From positions 1 to 52,610 of the forward strand of contig JAPPJZ010000062.1 in assembly GCA_028874365.1 (NCBI GenBank): 52,610 nt of DNA. Direction: 5' to 3'. Of the stretch, positions 44,688 to 52,560 are shown one piece after another; the stretch's first letter is position 1, and the number at the start of each line of letters is the position of its first letter. Position numbers and translations under genes: made by a program. The notes below the pieces were generated by a model. The model did not search any database. It was given only the letters and a program-made list of their open reading frames with translations, and was not told where the DNA came from. Origin of the DNA: Chloroflexota bacterium (GTDB taxonomy: Bacteria; Chloroflexota; Dehalococcoidia; Bin125).

Positions 44688-44693
44688 AGCGTA
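44688..44693 (-). promoter_or_regulatory. -10 element of leaderless promoter for the cysteine desulfurase
   Basis: TACGCT on the minus strand, six bases before the ATG at 44681. It lies in the 74-base gap after the dnaE2 stop. Confidence 0.6.
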
Positions 44694-44755
44694 ACGATTC
44701 GTCTGATTCACTGTCCCGAATCGGGCGTTGTCCCACGACCCCATCGACGATCGCA

Positions 44756-47700
44756 TCAGTGCCAGTCGTGAGCGGACGGCAGACGGACCTCGGCGCCGAC
44801 CACGTCGACCCGCTCGGCGAAGATATTGGTGGTGCCGTCCCAGCGATCGATCCGGCCAGTGAGCAGGATGATCTGGTTCGCCAGCGCCCGCCGGCTGCGA
44901 GCGAACACCTCGGGCGAGATGAACGCCTGCACGTCGCCGGTCTCATCCTCGATCGTGACGAACACGATCCCGTCTGCGCCGCGTGGATGCTGCCGAGCGA
45001 TCGGCCAACCCGCGACCTGGATCCGCTCGCCGTCTTCAGCCTGATACGTCTCCGCGGTCGTGCGCACGCTGGCGTCCAGGCTGGGGCGGATGAACTCCAT
45101 CACGTGACCGCGGGGATAAATGCCGAGCACGCGGTACTCGCCGGCCATCTTCTCGAAGTCCGTGAAGTCGTTGAACGTTGGTGGCGGCTCTGCCGTAGCG
45201 ACGGGGAAGGCGCGCTGGCCGTGGCGCGCCGGCCGGATCGAGAGCCCAGCATCCCAGAGCGCCTCGCGGCGGTTGGGCGTCAGCGCGTCGAACGCACCCG
45301 CCTCGACCAGCGAGCGGACGGACTGCGGCTTGAGCCCGGTGCGGCGCACGAGCTCGCCGGCGTCCGAATAGGGTCCGTGTAGCTCGCGCTCCTTCACGAT
45401 CAGTTTGGCCGACTCGGGGCCGATGTCCTTGATCATGCCCAATCCCAGCCTGGCCGCGCCGTCCTCGGGCGCGCAGCGCACTTGGCTGCGGTTGACGCAG
45501 GGGTTGAGGAAAAACACGCCGAACCTGCGTGCGTCCTCTTTCAGCGTCTCGACCGGGTAGAAGCCCATCGGCTGGTTATTGATCAACGCGACGAAGAACT
45601 CCAACGGGTGGTAGCGCTTCAGCCAGGCGGCCTGGAAGGCGGTGATCGCGAACGCGTGCGAGTGCGACTCGGGGAACATGTAGTGTCCGTTGATCTTGGC
45701 GAAGATGCGTTGCGCGACATCGCTCGCGACGCCGTTTGCTCGCGCACCCTCGAGAAAGCGCTCACGGTGCATCTTGATCAGATGCTCGTTGTTCGTTTTC
45801 GCAAACGCGCGCCGCACCTGATCGGCCTCGGCGCTGGTCATCCCGGCGACGTCCATGATCAGCTGCACGACCTGTTCCTGCCAGACGATCACGCCGTAGC
45901 CACGCTCCAGCGCGCGTTGCTCAAGCGGATGATCGTATTCCCATTCCGCACCATGGCGATAGCGCTCGACGAACTGGCTCACCGCGCTGCCCTGGGTGCC
46001 GACGCCCGGCCGGATCAGAGCGATCTGGTACGCCAGATCGCGCAGATTGCGTGACTTGAGCCGTTGCGCCATCTTGAGTTGGGCCGGCGACTGGAGCAGA
46101 AAGACGCCCTTCGACCGGCCGTCGTTGATCAGGTCGTAGACGCCGTCGTCCTCGGGACTGATCCGGCTCAGGTCGGGACGCTCGCCCTCCCGCTGCTCGA
46201 CCAGATCCAATGCCTCATCGAGTTGATCCAGGACGGGCAGTGAGAGCAGATCGATCTTGGCGAAGTTGGCGTCGGCCACGCTGTCCTTGTCCCAGTCCAT
46301 GATGTGACGGCCCGCGATCGCGCCGGCTCGCACCGGAACCATCTCCGGGATTGGCGAACTGCTCAGGATCATCCCGCCGACATGCTGGCTCAGTCCGCGC
46401 GGCGCGCCGATCAACTGCGGCGCCAGTTCGGCGAGGGTGCGCCAGCCGTGGGCGTCCACCTTGTCTCTGAACGTGGGCAGTTGTTCCATCTGCTCGCGCA
46501 GCCCGCCTCCTCCGCGCGAGTGCAGTTGCTCCGACAACGAGCGCAGCTCGTCCGGCGGCAAATCCAGCGCTTTGCCCAGGTCCTGGATGATGCCCTTGAT
46601 CGAGTAGGTCGAGATCGCCCCCGCCAGGACGGCATAGTCGCGGCCAAAATGTTCATGCACGCGCTCGATCAGCTCCTCGCGCAGACCGCGCGGGAAGTCG
46701 AGATCGATATCGGGCAGCGCGGTCATGTCCTCGGGCAGGAAGCGTTCGAGCGTGAGGTCCCAGCGCAGCGGATCGATGTGGCTGATCCCGATCAGGTACC
46801 CGACCAGGAACGCCACGGACGAGCCGCGCCCGCGTCCGGGCGGCTGCTGCTCGAGCGGCGTCTCCGGCTCGACCAGGCCGCGCTCCTCCATGATCCGCCG
46901 GGCCAGACGCACGATCTCGTGGTAGAGCAAGAGGAAGCCGGCCAGGTTGTGCCGGTTGATCAGGCCGAACTCTTCGTCCAACCGCGCCGCGACCTGCCGG
47001 TTGAGCGAGCCATAGCGTCGGACGGCGGCTTCGTCGCAGAGCCGCCTGAGGTAGCTCTCCGTCGTGTAACCCTCCGGCACCAATGGCTGCGGCAGCGTGT
47101 AGCCGAGGTCGGCGTCGAGCCGGAAGCTGCACTGCGCGGCGATTCGTTGACTGTTGTCGAGCGCTTCGGGCAGATCGGCGAACAGCTGCGTCATCTCCGC
47201 CTCGGACTTGAGGTGCAAGTGGCAATTCGGATGCAGATGGCGCAGCGCCTGGTCCAGCGTCGTGTTGTGTTTCGCCGCGACCAGCGCCTGCTGCAGGCGG
47301 TGACGCTCGGGTGCGTGGTAATGCACGTCGTTTGTGGCGACCAGCCGCGCGTCAAGCTCGCGGGCCAGCGAAACGAGTTCGCGGTTGCGCTCGCGGTCGC
47401 CGTGCAGGAAGTTCCGCTGCAACTCGATGTAGACCGAATCGGCTCCGTACCACTCCAGATAACTACCCAGCAGCTCGCGCGCTGCGGCTCGATCGCCCGC
47501 CAGAGCGAGCCGCGAGAGTGGTCCATTGCGTCCGCCGCTGAGCAGCACCAGGCCCTCGGCGTGCTCGGCCAGGAGCGCCGGATCGAGTCTGGGCTCGCGC
47601 CGGTCGACCTCGTTGGCCAGCGTGAACAGGCGCGAGAGGTTGGCGTAGCCCGTGCGTGTCTTGGTCAGCAAGGCGAGGCGAGAGCCGTCCGTCAGAGTCA

Positions 47701-47896
47701 GCTCGCCGCCCGTGATCGGCTGGATCTTGAGGCTGGTCGCCAGCCGCGCGAACTCCAGCGCGCCGCAGAGGTTGGTATCGGTCAGGGCCAGCGCGGGCAT
47801 CCCGAACTCGGCGGCTTGCGCCAGCAGCTCGTGGACGTGAGACGAGCCCAGGCCGAAGGAGCAAAAGCTCTTGGCATGAAGTTCGACGTAGCTCAT
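44756..47896 (-). CDS. dnaE2: Error-prone DNA polymerase III alpha subunit (DnaE2/ImuC)
   Basis: Mutagenic translesion polymerase working with ImuB under SOS control. Seen: 1046 residues, shorter than replicative DnaE. An N-terminal PHP domain starts YVELHAKSFCSFGLGSSH. The polymerase core has PDIDLDFP (395-402, with catalytic Asp398 and Asp400), GVIVWQEQVVQLIMDVAG and FPESHSHAFAITAFQAAWLK. A helix-hairpin-helix region (PQSVRSLVEAGAFDAL) and a C-terminal OB fold (RIQVAGWPIA, FVTIEDETGDVQAFI) follow. The ATG at 47896 overlaps the imuB stop by four bases (ATGA). The open frame to 48031 is overlapping imuB sequence and is not used. The imuB-dnaE2 order matches known SOS mutasome operons. Confidence 0.95.
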   Translation of the reverse strand: MSYVELHAKSFCSFGLGSSHVHELLAQAAEFGMPALALTDTNLCGALEFARLATSLKIQPITGGELTLTDGSRLALLTKTRTGYANLSRLFTLANEVDRREPRLDPALLAEHAEGLVLLSGGRNGPLSRLALAGDRAAARELLGSYLEWYGADSVYIELQRNFLHGDRERNRELVSLARELDARLVATNDVHYHAPERHRLQQALVAAKHNTTLDQALRHLHPNCHLHLKSEAEMTQLFADLPEALDNSQRIAAQCSFRLDADLGYTLPQPLVPEGYTTESYLRRLCDEAAVRRYGSLNRQVAARLDEEFGLINRHNLAGFLLLYHEIVRLARRIMEERGLVEPETPLEQQPPGRGRGSSVAFLVGYLIGISHIDPLRWDLTLERFLPEDMTALPDIDLDFPRGLREELIERVHEHFGRDYAVLAGAISTYSIKGIIQDLGKALDLPPDELRSLSEQLHSRGGGGLREQMEQLPTFRDKVDAHGWRTLAELAPQLIGAPRGLSQHVGGMILSSSPIPEMVPVRAGAIAGRHIMDWDKDSVADANFAKIDLLSLPVLDQLDEALDLVEQREGERPDLSRISPEDDGVYDLINDGRSKGVFLLQSPAQLKMAQRLKSRNLRDLAYQIALIRPGVGTQGSAVSQFVERYRHGAEWEYDHPLEQRALERGYGVIVWQEQVVQLIMDVAGMTSAEADQVRRAFAKTNNEHLIKMHRERFLEGARANGVASDVAQRIFAKINGHYMFPESHSHAFAITAFQAAWLKRYHPLEFFVALINNQPMGFYPVETLKEDARRFGVFFLNPCVNRSQVRCAPEDGAARLGLGMIKDIGPESAKLIVKERELHGPYSDAGELVRRTGLKPQSVRSLVEAGAFDALTPNRREALWDAGLSIRPARHGQRAFPVATAEPPPTFNDFTDFEKMAGEYRVLGIYPRGHVMEFIRPSLDASVRTTAETYQAEDGERIQVAGWPIARQHPRGADGIVFVTIEDETGDVQAFISPEVFARSRRALANQIILLTGRIDRWDGTTNIFAERVDVVGAEVRLPSAHDWH

Positions 47897-49326
47897 CCGA
47901 CCCCGCCCTGCCGATACCAGCGGTCTTCGTGTTGATCGCGGAACAGGACGAGCTGCTGGTCGTTCGCCTGGCTCACCCGGTAGTACGTCCGGGTCGTTGA
48001 CCTGGCTCTCCACCAGAGATCGAAACTCCACTGCTCTTCGATTCCCGTCACCTCTCGCCAGCGCTCGCCGATCTGAACCGCGAGCGGTTCTTGCGCCGGC
48101 CCCGCGCGCACCGCGACGATCTCAGGTGTGCTCAACGGCCGCATGCCGTCGTCGCTCGACGGGTCGATCGAGACCTGCGCCGTGCGCAGTTCCGGGACCG
48201 GATGCCAGGGCGCGACCTCGACCAGGCGGCTGAGCGAGCGCTGGCCGTTCAGCCGCACCCGGAGCTGCCGTTCGGTCTCCAGCAGGCGCCGCTCCCGATC
48301 GTGCCGCAGATCGGGGAAGAGCGAACCCTGCTCGCCTGTCGCCCCGCCGAGGTTTGCCAGCGTGATCGTCATCGCTTCGACCGGAGCCGGCGGATGCTCC
48401 GTCTCCAACCGTCCCTTGATGATCTCTGCGGCTCGCTGCCACCCGCCCACGCCGCTTTTGAAATGAAATGTCTGCTCCCAGTCCGGCGCGTCGTCGAGCG
48501 AGCAGTTCAGCCTGGCTGTGTTGGCGTAACGGCCTTGCATCCGCGGCTGCGCGAAGGCCCGTTGCAACAGCCGGTCCACCGCCGCCCGCAACAGTTCCAG
48601 CGTGGTCGCCTCAGCCGGCAGCGCGATCGTCTCCGTGATCGATTCCTCGTGCGTGCGAGGAACAAGCGGACGGTCGTCGATCCCGCGCGAGAGTTCCCAG
48701 GCCCGCCGTCCCTCGTGCCCGAAGCGATCCAGCAACGCGTTGACATCCTGCGCCGCGACCTCGCCTAGCGTGCGCAGGTCAAGCAGACGTAGCTCGTCGG
48801 TCAGAGCGGTTGAGCAGGGCAGCAGATCAATCGGGTGTGGCGCGAGAAACGCTGCCGCGTCGGGCGGGACGTGACTCACGCCCGACGAACGACGCGTGTA
48901 CGCAGCGACGAACGCGCCAAACTTGTTCGCGCCGATCCCGATGCGCGGCTGGTAGTGTTCGGGCATCGCGCCAAGCAGTTCCTCGCTCATCGCCGACGTG
49001 CCATCCACTCCCACGTAGGCGACGCCCAGCTCCGCTCCTTCCACCTGCTCGCTGACCTGCTCAAGCGCGCACAGCATCCGCTCGAACTCGCGCCGGTAAT
49101 GCGGCTCGTCCGCTTCGATCACCACCGCGTCCGGCGTAAGCGAGCGCGCACGCTCCAAGGGCATCCCCAGCAATGACCCGGAAACCGCCGGCAGGCAATC
49201 GACCACGACGGCCTTGCGCCCCGAACGATCGACGATCAGACCGGCGCAATCCGTCAACTCGGGCCGTCGGACTAACTCCACCCGCGCCCGGAAGTGAGTG
49301 ACTTGCACGGAGGAAACTGGTGGCAT
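47893..49326 (-). CDS. imuB: ImuB-like Y-family polymerase homolog (catalytically degenerate)
   Basis: ImuB is the hub of the ImuA/RecA-NT-ImuB-DnaE2 mutasome; it binds the beta clamp but does not polymerise. Seen: 477 residues with a Y-family layout: VVDCLPAVSGSLLGMPLERARSLTPDAVVIEAD, a palm segment VAYVGVDGTSAMS where active enzymes have the SxDE acids, IGIGANKFGAFVAAYTRR, a helix-hairpin-helix around LLDLRTLGEVAAQDVNALLDRFGHEG, and a little-finger and C-terminal region about 200 residues long. The missing acids fit an inactive ImuB. The ATG at 49326 has GGAG seven bases upstream; the GTG at 49338 lacks one. Its promoter carries a LexA-type box. imuA is not present upstream. Confidence 0.85.
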   Translation of the reverse strand: MPPVSSVQVTHFRARVELVRRPELTDCAGLIVDRSGRKAVVVDCLPAVSGSLLGMPLERARSLTPDAVVIEADEPHYRREFERMLCALEQVSEQVEGAELGVAYVGVDGTSAMSEELLGAMPEHYQPRIGIGANKFGAFVAAYTRRSSGVSHVPPDAAAFLAPHPIDLLPCSTALTDELRLLDLRTLGEVAAQDVNALLDRFGHEGRRAWELSRGIDDRPLVPRTHEESITETIALPAEATTLELLRAAVDRLLQRAFAQPRMQGRYANTARLNCSLDDAPDWEQTFHFKSGVGGWQRAAEIIKGRLETEHPPAPVEAMTITLANLGGATGEQGSLFPDLRHDRERRLLETERQLRVRLNGQRSLSRLVEVAPWHPVPELRTAQVSIDPSSDDGMRPLSTPEIVAVRAGPAQEPLAVQIGERWREVTGIEEQWSFDLWWRARSTTRTYYRVSQANDQQLVLFRDQHEDRWYRQGGVG

Positions 49327-49353
49327 ATCTGGCTCCACTCAGAGTTGAAGAAC

Positions 49354-49359
49354 ATTATA
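49354..49359 (-). promoter_or_regulatory. Perfect TATAAT -10 box of the imuB-dnaE2 promoter
   Basis: Reads TATAAT on the minus strand, 27 bases upstream of the imuB ATG. It directly abuts, and by one base overlaps, the LexA-type palindrome at 49359-49376. Confidence 0.65.
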
Positions 49360-49376
49360 CAGAACGGGAGTTCTGT
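49359..49376. promoter_or_regulatory. LexA-type SOS operator upstream of imuB-dnaE2
   Basis: ACAGAAC and GTTCTGT form a perfect 7+7 inverted repeat around GGGA. The core GAAC-N4-GTTC matches the LexA box of Gram-positive bacteria. The position against the -10 box is that of a steric repressor. Confidence 0.75.
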
Positions 49377-49523
49377 AGGGGCACAACAGTACTACGTTGT
49401 GACAATCTGTGGACAGTCCATCGCCGAACCCGGGGCGTTCCGCACTGCTCGCAAGTCGCAAATCGCAAATCACAGATCGCATAGCCGTCAACCCCGAACA
49501 CCCGATCGGCCCACCGCGCCTGC

Positions 49524-49529
49524 TACACT
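49524..49529 (+). promoter_or_regulatory. -10 element for the A-type Fe-S carrier
   Basis: TACACT, with a leader of about 37 bases to the ATG at 49573. The leader holds an AGAGGA ribosome site. Confidence 0.45.
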
Positions 49530-49572
49530 GGCTCCAACCTCCCGACAACGAGGCGATGAGAGGACTGTTGCG

Positions 49573-49956
49573 ATGGTCTTTCAAATGACTGACATGCTGG
49601 ACGTTTCCGACCTGGCCGCTGAGAAGGCCAAGTCGCTGCTCGAGGACAAGGGCTTCGCCGAGGGCGCGCTGCGCGTCTTCGTGGTCGGCGGCGGCTGCTC
49701 CGGCTATCAGTACGGCATGGCCCTCGCCATGGATGCCGAGACCGGCGACCAGGTCGTCGAGAAGAACGGCGTCCGCTTCCTGGTCGACGAGGAGTCCGCT
49801 CCGCTGATCGCTGGCTCCCGCGTCGACTACATCGACGACGTGATGAAGCAGGGTTTCTCGATCTCGAACCCGAACGCATCACACTCCTGCGCCTGCGGTT
49901 CCAGCTTCGACACCGCCGATGCCGGCGGTGCCTCACAGGCCCGCTCCTGCATCTAG
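49573..49956 (+). CDS. A-type iron-sulfur cluster carrier (ErpA/SufA/IscA family)
   Basis: Transfers Fe-S clusters from the assembly scaffold to client proteins. Seen: 127 residues. VSDLAAEKAKSLLEDKG is followed by RVFVVGGGCSGYQYGMAL with the first conserved Cys, FLVDEESAPLIAGSRVDYIDD, and the closing CACGSSF with the other two Cys. This is the full three-cysteine signature. Translation starts at the ATG 49573 with AGAGGA eight bases upstream; the longer frame from 49294 is the non-coding leader. ErpA, SufA and IscA cannot be told apart by sequence alone here. Confidence 0.92.
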   Translation: MVFQMTDMLDVSDLAAEKAKSLLEDKGFAEGALRVFVVGGGCSGYQYGMALAMDAETGDQVVEKNGVRFLVDEESAPLIAGSRVDYIDDVMKQGFSISNPNASHSCACGSSFDTADAGGASQARSCI

Positions 49957-49983
49957 TCGCCCGTTCCTTCCCCTTCCGGTTTC

Positions 49984-50015
49984 CTCTCCCTCTGGGAGAG
50001 GGTTAGGGTGAGGGC
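49984..50015. repeat. Widespread intergenic hairpin repeat
   Basis: CCTCTCCC (49984-49991) pairs with GGGAGAGG (49995-50002) around TCT and is followed by GTTAGGGTGAGGG. This CTCTCCC/GGGAGAG-GTTAGGGTGAGGG element is a type often seen between bacterial genes. It separates the Fe-S carrier from metF. Confidence 0.6.
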
Positions 50016-50044
50016 TCCCCAGTTCCCATAGATGGAATCAGATC

Positions 50045-50902
50045 ATGGCCCGCATCACGCAGCTGCTTGATGCGGGCCCAACACTGTCCTTTGAATTCTC
50101 CGCACCCCGCGACGAGGAAGGCGCCGAGCGTCTGAGGCGAACGCTGGCCCGCCTCTCGACGCACCGACCCCACTTCATGTCCGTCACCTACGGAGCCGGA
50201 GGCACCACCCGAGGCCCCACACGGGACTGGGTCCAGACCATCCGAGACGACTTCCAGGTCGAGGCCATGCCTCACCTCACCTGCGTGGCCCACAGCCGCG
50301 ACGAGGTTGCCGACATCATCAAGAGCTACCAGTCTGACCGGATCGAGAACATCCTCGCCCTCCGCGGAGATCTCCCGCACGGAGCCCAGTCCAGCACCCA
50401 GGCCTTCGACACCGCCGCACAACTCGTCGACTTTATCCGACAACGAGCCGACTGGGACATCGGCGTCGCCGCCCATCCCGAGGGCCACCCGATGGCTGCC
50501 TCGGTTGAAGCAGACCTCGCCCACCAGACCGCCAAGCTGCGCCAGGCTGACTTCGCCATCACCCAGTTCGGCTATCGCGCCGAGTACTACGAGCAGTTCG
50601 TCAATCAACTCGATGCGCGAGGCGTCGAAACGCCGGTCATTCCCGGCATCATGCCGCCGACCAACGTCGCCGGCATCGAGCGCATGTCGGCGCTCAACGG
50701 CACGGAGTTCCCGACCGACATTCGCGACCGGCTGGAGGCCGCCTCCGGTGCGGCCCAAAGGCGCGAGATCGGCGTGGAGGTCGCGGCCCATCTCGGACGC
50801 GAACTCCTGGAACTCGGAGCTCCCGGCCTGCACATCTACACGATGAACTTCGCCCGCGCCGCCTCCGAAGTCGCCGCCGCGTTGGGCTGGACGGCCGACT
50901 GA
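50045..50902 (+). CDS. metF: Methylenetetrahydrofolate reductase
   Basis: FAD enzyme reducing 5,10-methylene-THF to 5-methyl-THF for methionine synthesis. Seen: 285 residues in a TIM-barrel layout: SFEFSAPRDEEGAERL, FMSVTYGAGGTTR, PHLTCVAHSRDEV, NILALRGDLPHG, IGVAAHPEGHP, KLRQADFAITQFGYRAEYY, PVIPGIMPPTN and GLHIYTMNFARA, each matching MetF motifs in order. The ATG at 50045 lacks a strong ribosome site. Its stop is directly adjacent to the stop of the convergent DinB-like gene. Confidence 0.95.
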   Translation: MARITQLLDAGPTLSFEFSAPRDEEGAERLRRTLARLSTHRPHFMSVTYGAGGTTRGPTRDWVQTIRDDFQVEAMPHLTCVAHSRDEVADIIKSYQSDRIENILALRGDLPHGAQSSTQAFDTAAQLVDFIRQRADWDIGVAAHPEGHPMAASVEADLAHQTAKLRQADFAITQFGYRAEYYEQFVNQLDARGVETPVIPGIMPPTNVAGIERMSALNGTEFPTDIRDRLEAASGAAQRREIGVEVAAHLGRELLELGAPGLHIYTMNFARAASEVAAALGWTAD

Positions 50903-51355
50903 CTACGTCGGCTGCAGCTGAGCCCGCAGCGTGTTCAGAATCTCCAGATCCGTCTGATGCATTGAGCGCGCGATCGACTCCACGCTCAACTCGCCCTGGA
51001 ACCGGTGATTCGCGGTCTGCTCCCATTCGAACGGAGACATCATGTAGAGCACGCCCGAGATCTGCTCGCGCGTGTGATACCACTCGCGGAGCTGCTCATA
51101 GCAGTCCGGAACCATTGCCTGTTCCAGCCACTCGTAGTCGTGCAGCGGCAGATCGTCGACATCCTGGAACAGCAAATGGCCCAGTTGCCAGGCGGCGATC
51201 GTCTCGTGCCGCCAGGCGCGCTCGATCAACGCCTCCGCCTCCGGCATCGAGCCTCGCAGCGCGCGCATCATCAACTCGTGCATCTCGCCCGACGCCTCGC
51301 GCAGGGCCTTCATCAGCCAGCGTCGCGAGGTCTCCGTGTCGCTCATGCCCGTCAT
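50903..51355 (-). CDS. DinB-like four-helix-bundle protein
   Basis: DinB/YfiT-fold proteins are putative metal-dependent thiol transferases or hydrolases. Seen: 150 residues, helical. Histidines lie at the expected positions of the three-His site: AAWQLGHLL, WEQTANHRFQG and IARSMHQTDLEIL. The fold is recognisable but the subfamily and substrate are not. Start either at the ATG 51355 or at the ATG 51346; neither has a strong ribosome site. Convergent with metF without a gap. Confidence 0.6.
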   Translation of the reverse strand: MTGMSDTETSRRWLMKALREASGEMHELMMRALRGSMPEAEALIERAWRHETIAAWQLGHLLFQDVDDLPLHDYEWLEQAMVPDCYEQLREWYHTREQISGVLYMMSPFEWEQTANHRFQGELSVESIARSMHQTDLEILNTLRAQLQPT

Positions 51356-51386
51356 TCTGACATACGGAGCCCCCCGATCGGTGGGC

Positions 51387-51392
51387 TACGAT
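51387..51392 (+). promoter_or_regulatory. -10 element for the 70-residue gene and membrane protein
   Basis: TACGAT, with a leader of about 25 bases carrying GGGAGGG before the ATG at 51424. Confidence 0.4.
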
Positions 51393-51423
51393 AGTCCGGT
51401 ACGTCTGTCGCGGGAGGGATCCG

Positions 51424-51636
51424 ATGCTGACGGAGTTCTGGGAGTCTGACACCTTCACCGAGCGGCGCGAAGTGCTGCTCGACACGCTGGAGACGGACTA
51501 CCCCTGGAACAAGGGCGACATCCTGCGCTTCCGCCGCGGCGGACGAGATGATCGCTATCGCGTGCTCAGCGTGCAGGTGGAAATCGGCGACGAGGGGCTG
51601 CGACGCACGGTCTTGCTGTTGAAACTGGGGTCGTAG
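51424..51636 (+). CDS. Small conserved-looking protein of unknown function
   Basis: Not recognised. Seen: 70 residues, charged, with likely beta strands (DILRFRRGGRDDRYRVLSVQVEIG, RRTVLLLKL) after a short helix; no signal peptide and no membrane helix. GGAGG six bases upstream of the ATG is one of the best ribosome sites in the window and argues that the gene is real. The membrane-protein gene starts six bases after its stop, so the two are probably cotranscribed. Confidence 0.6.
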   Translation: MLTEFWESDTFTERREVLLDTLETDYPWNKGDILRFRRGGRDDRYRVLSVQVEIGDEGLRRTVLLLKLGS

Positions 51637-51642
51637 TCGACG

Positions 51643-52473
51643 GTGGCAGATTCCGTGGCTGTGTCGGGAGCATTGCCCTACACGCTCCTGCTCCTGCTCC
51701 TCGAATTGGGCGTCGGTGGCGCGCTGGTCATGCACGCCGTCCATCTCCGCGGACAGGCCACGCCGGGCTTCGTCCGCGCCACCACGATCATGGTCCCCAT
51801 CGTCCTCGGACTCGCCTTTTGGACCGCGTTCACGCTCGACGGCGACGTGGTCGAGGGCTTCCCCGTCCGCTCCGCTCCGCGAGATGCACTGGTCTGGGTG
51901 CTCGCGACGCTAACCGCCGTCTCGGTGCTGCACAACCTGGCGCTCTACACCGACCGCGACGCATGGGCGCGTCGACTTGGGTGGGCGCTCAGCGGACTCT
52001 CACTGGCCGCCCTCGGGCTCATGGCCGTGACGCTCGCCGGATCGCCCGAGGCCCTCACCGCGTTCAGCCTCAGCTTCGGCGCGCTGGCGCTGGGCCTCTC
52101 CGCGGTCGGATTGGCGCTCGGACACTGGTATCTCGTCACGCCGCGATTGCCGGCCCGACCGCTGGTCGAGATCACGTCGGCATTTCTGATCGTCGTCGTG
52201 GTTCAGGCCGTGCTCTTCGGGGTCGCGCTGGCCATCTCGATCGAAGATCCCGTCGGCGGACGCGATCAGTCGCTCACCGGCGACCCCACCTTCTGGCTGC
52301 GTATCGTCGTCGGATTCGCCCTGCCACTCGTGTTCGGCTGGATGGCCTGGACTACCGCGCGCATGCGCTCGATGATGGCCGCCACGGGTCTGCTCTACCT
52401 CACGACCGCAGCAGTCCTCGCCGCCCAGATCGCAGCCCGAGCCCTGATGCTCGACAGCGGCCGACCGTTGTAG
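51643..52473 (+). CDS. Multi-pass membrane protein of unknown function
   Basis: Seen: 276 residues with about eight hydrophobic segments: TLLLLLLELGVGGALVM, TTIMVPIVLGLAFWTAF, ALVWVLATLTAVSVLHNL, LGWALSGLSLAALGLMAVTLA, FGALALGLSAVGLALG, ITSAFLIVVVVQAVLFGVAL, LRIVVGFALPLVFGWMAW and MMAATGLLYLTTAAVLAAQIA. Histidines sit near helix ends (LGHWYLVTP; HAVHLRG), as in haem- or quinone-binding membrane subunits, but no defining motif is complete. The start is a GTG six bases after the stop of the preceding small gene. Confidence 0.6.
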   Translation: MADSVAVSGALPYTLLLLLLELGVGGALVMHAVHLRGQATPGFVRATTIMVPIVLGLAFWTAFTLDGDVVEGFPVRSAPRDALVWVLATLTAVSVLHNLALYTDRDAWARRLGWALSGLSLAALGLMAVTLAGSPEALTAFSLSFGALALGLSAVGLALGHWYLVTPRLPARPLVEITSAFLIVVVVQAVLFGVALAISIEDPVGGRDQSLTGDPTFWLRIVVGFALPLVFGWMAWTTARMRSMMAATGLLYLTTAAVLAAQIAARALMLDSGRPL

Positions 52474-52510
52474 GCAGTTCGCTCCTCGCGACGAGCTGCG
52501 GTTCGCACTT

Positions 52511-52560
52511 CCCCTCTCCCCCCGCGAAGCGGTAGGAGATGCCGAAGGCAGAGGGGGGCT
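52511..52560. repeat. Structured dispersed repeat, copy B
   Basis: Outer arms CCCCTCT (52511-52517) and AGAGGGG (52550-52556) pair perfectly and enclose hairpins CCGC-GAA-GCGG and TGCC-GAA-GGCA. Same plan as copy A at 36740-36788. Confidence 0.65.

Noticed and set aside
46304-47935. Long plus-strand open frame (543 codons) opposite dnaE2
   Set aside because: Codon-register mirror of dnaE2; composition dominated by Arg, Gln and Val with no recognisable domain.
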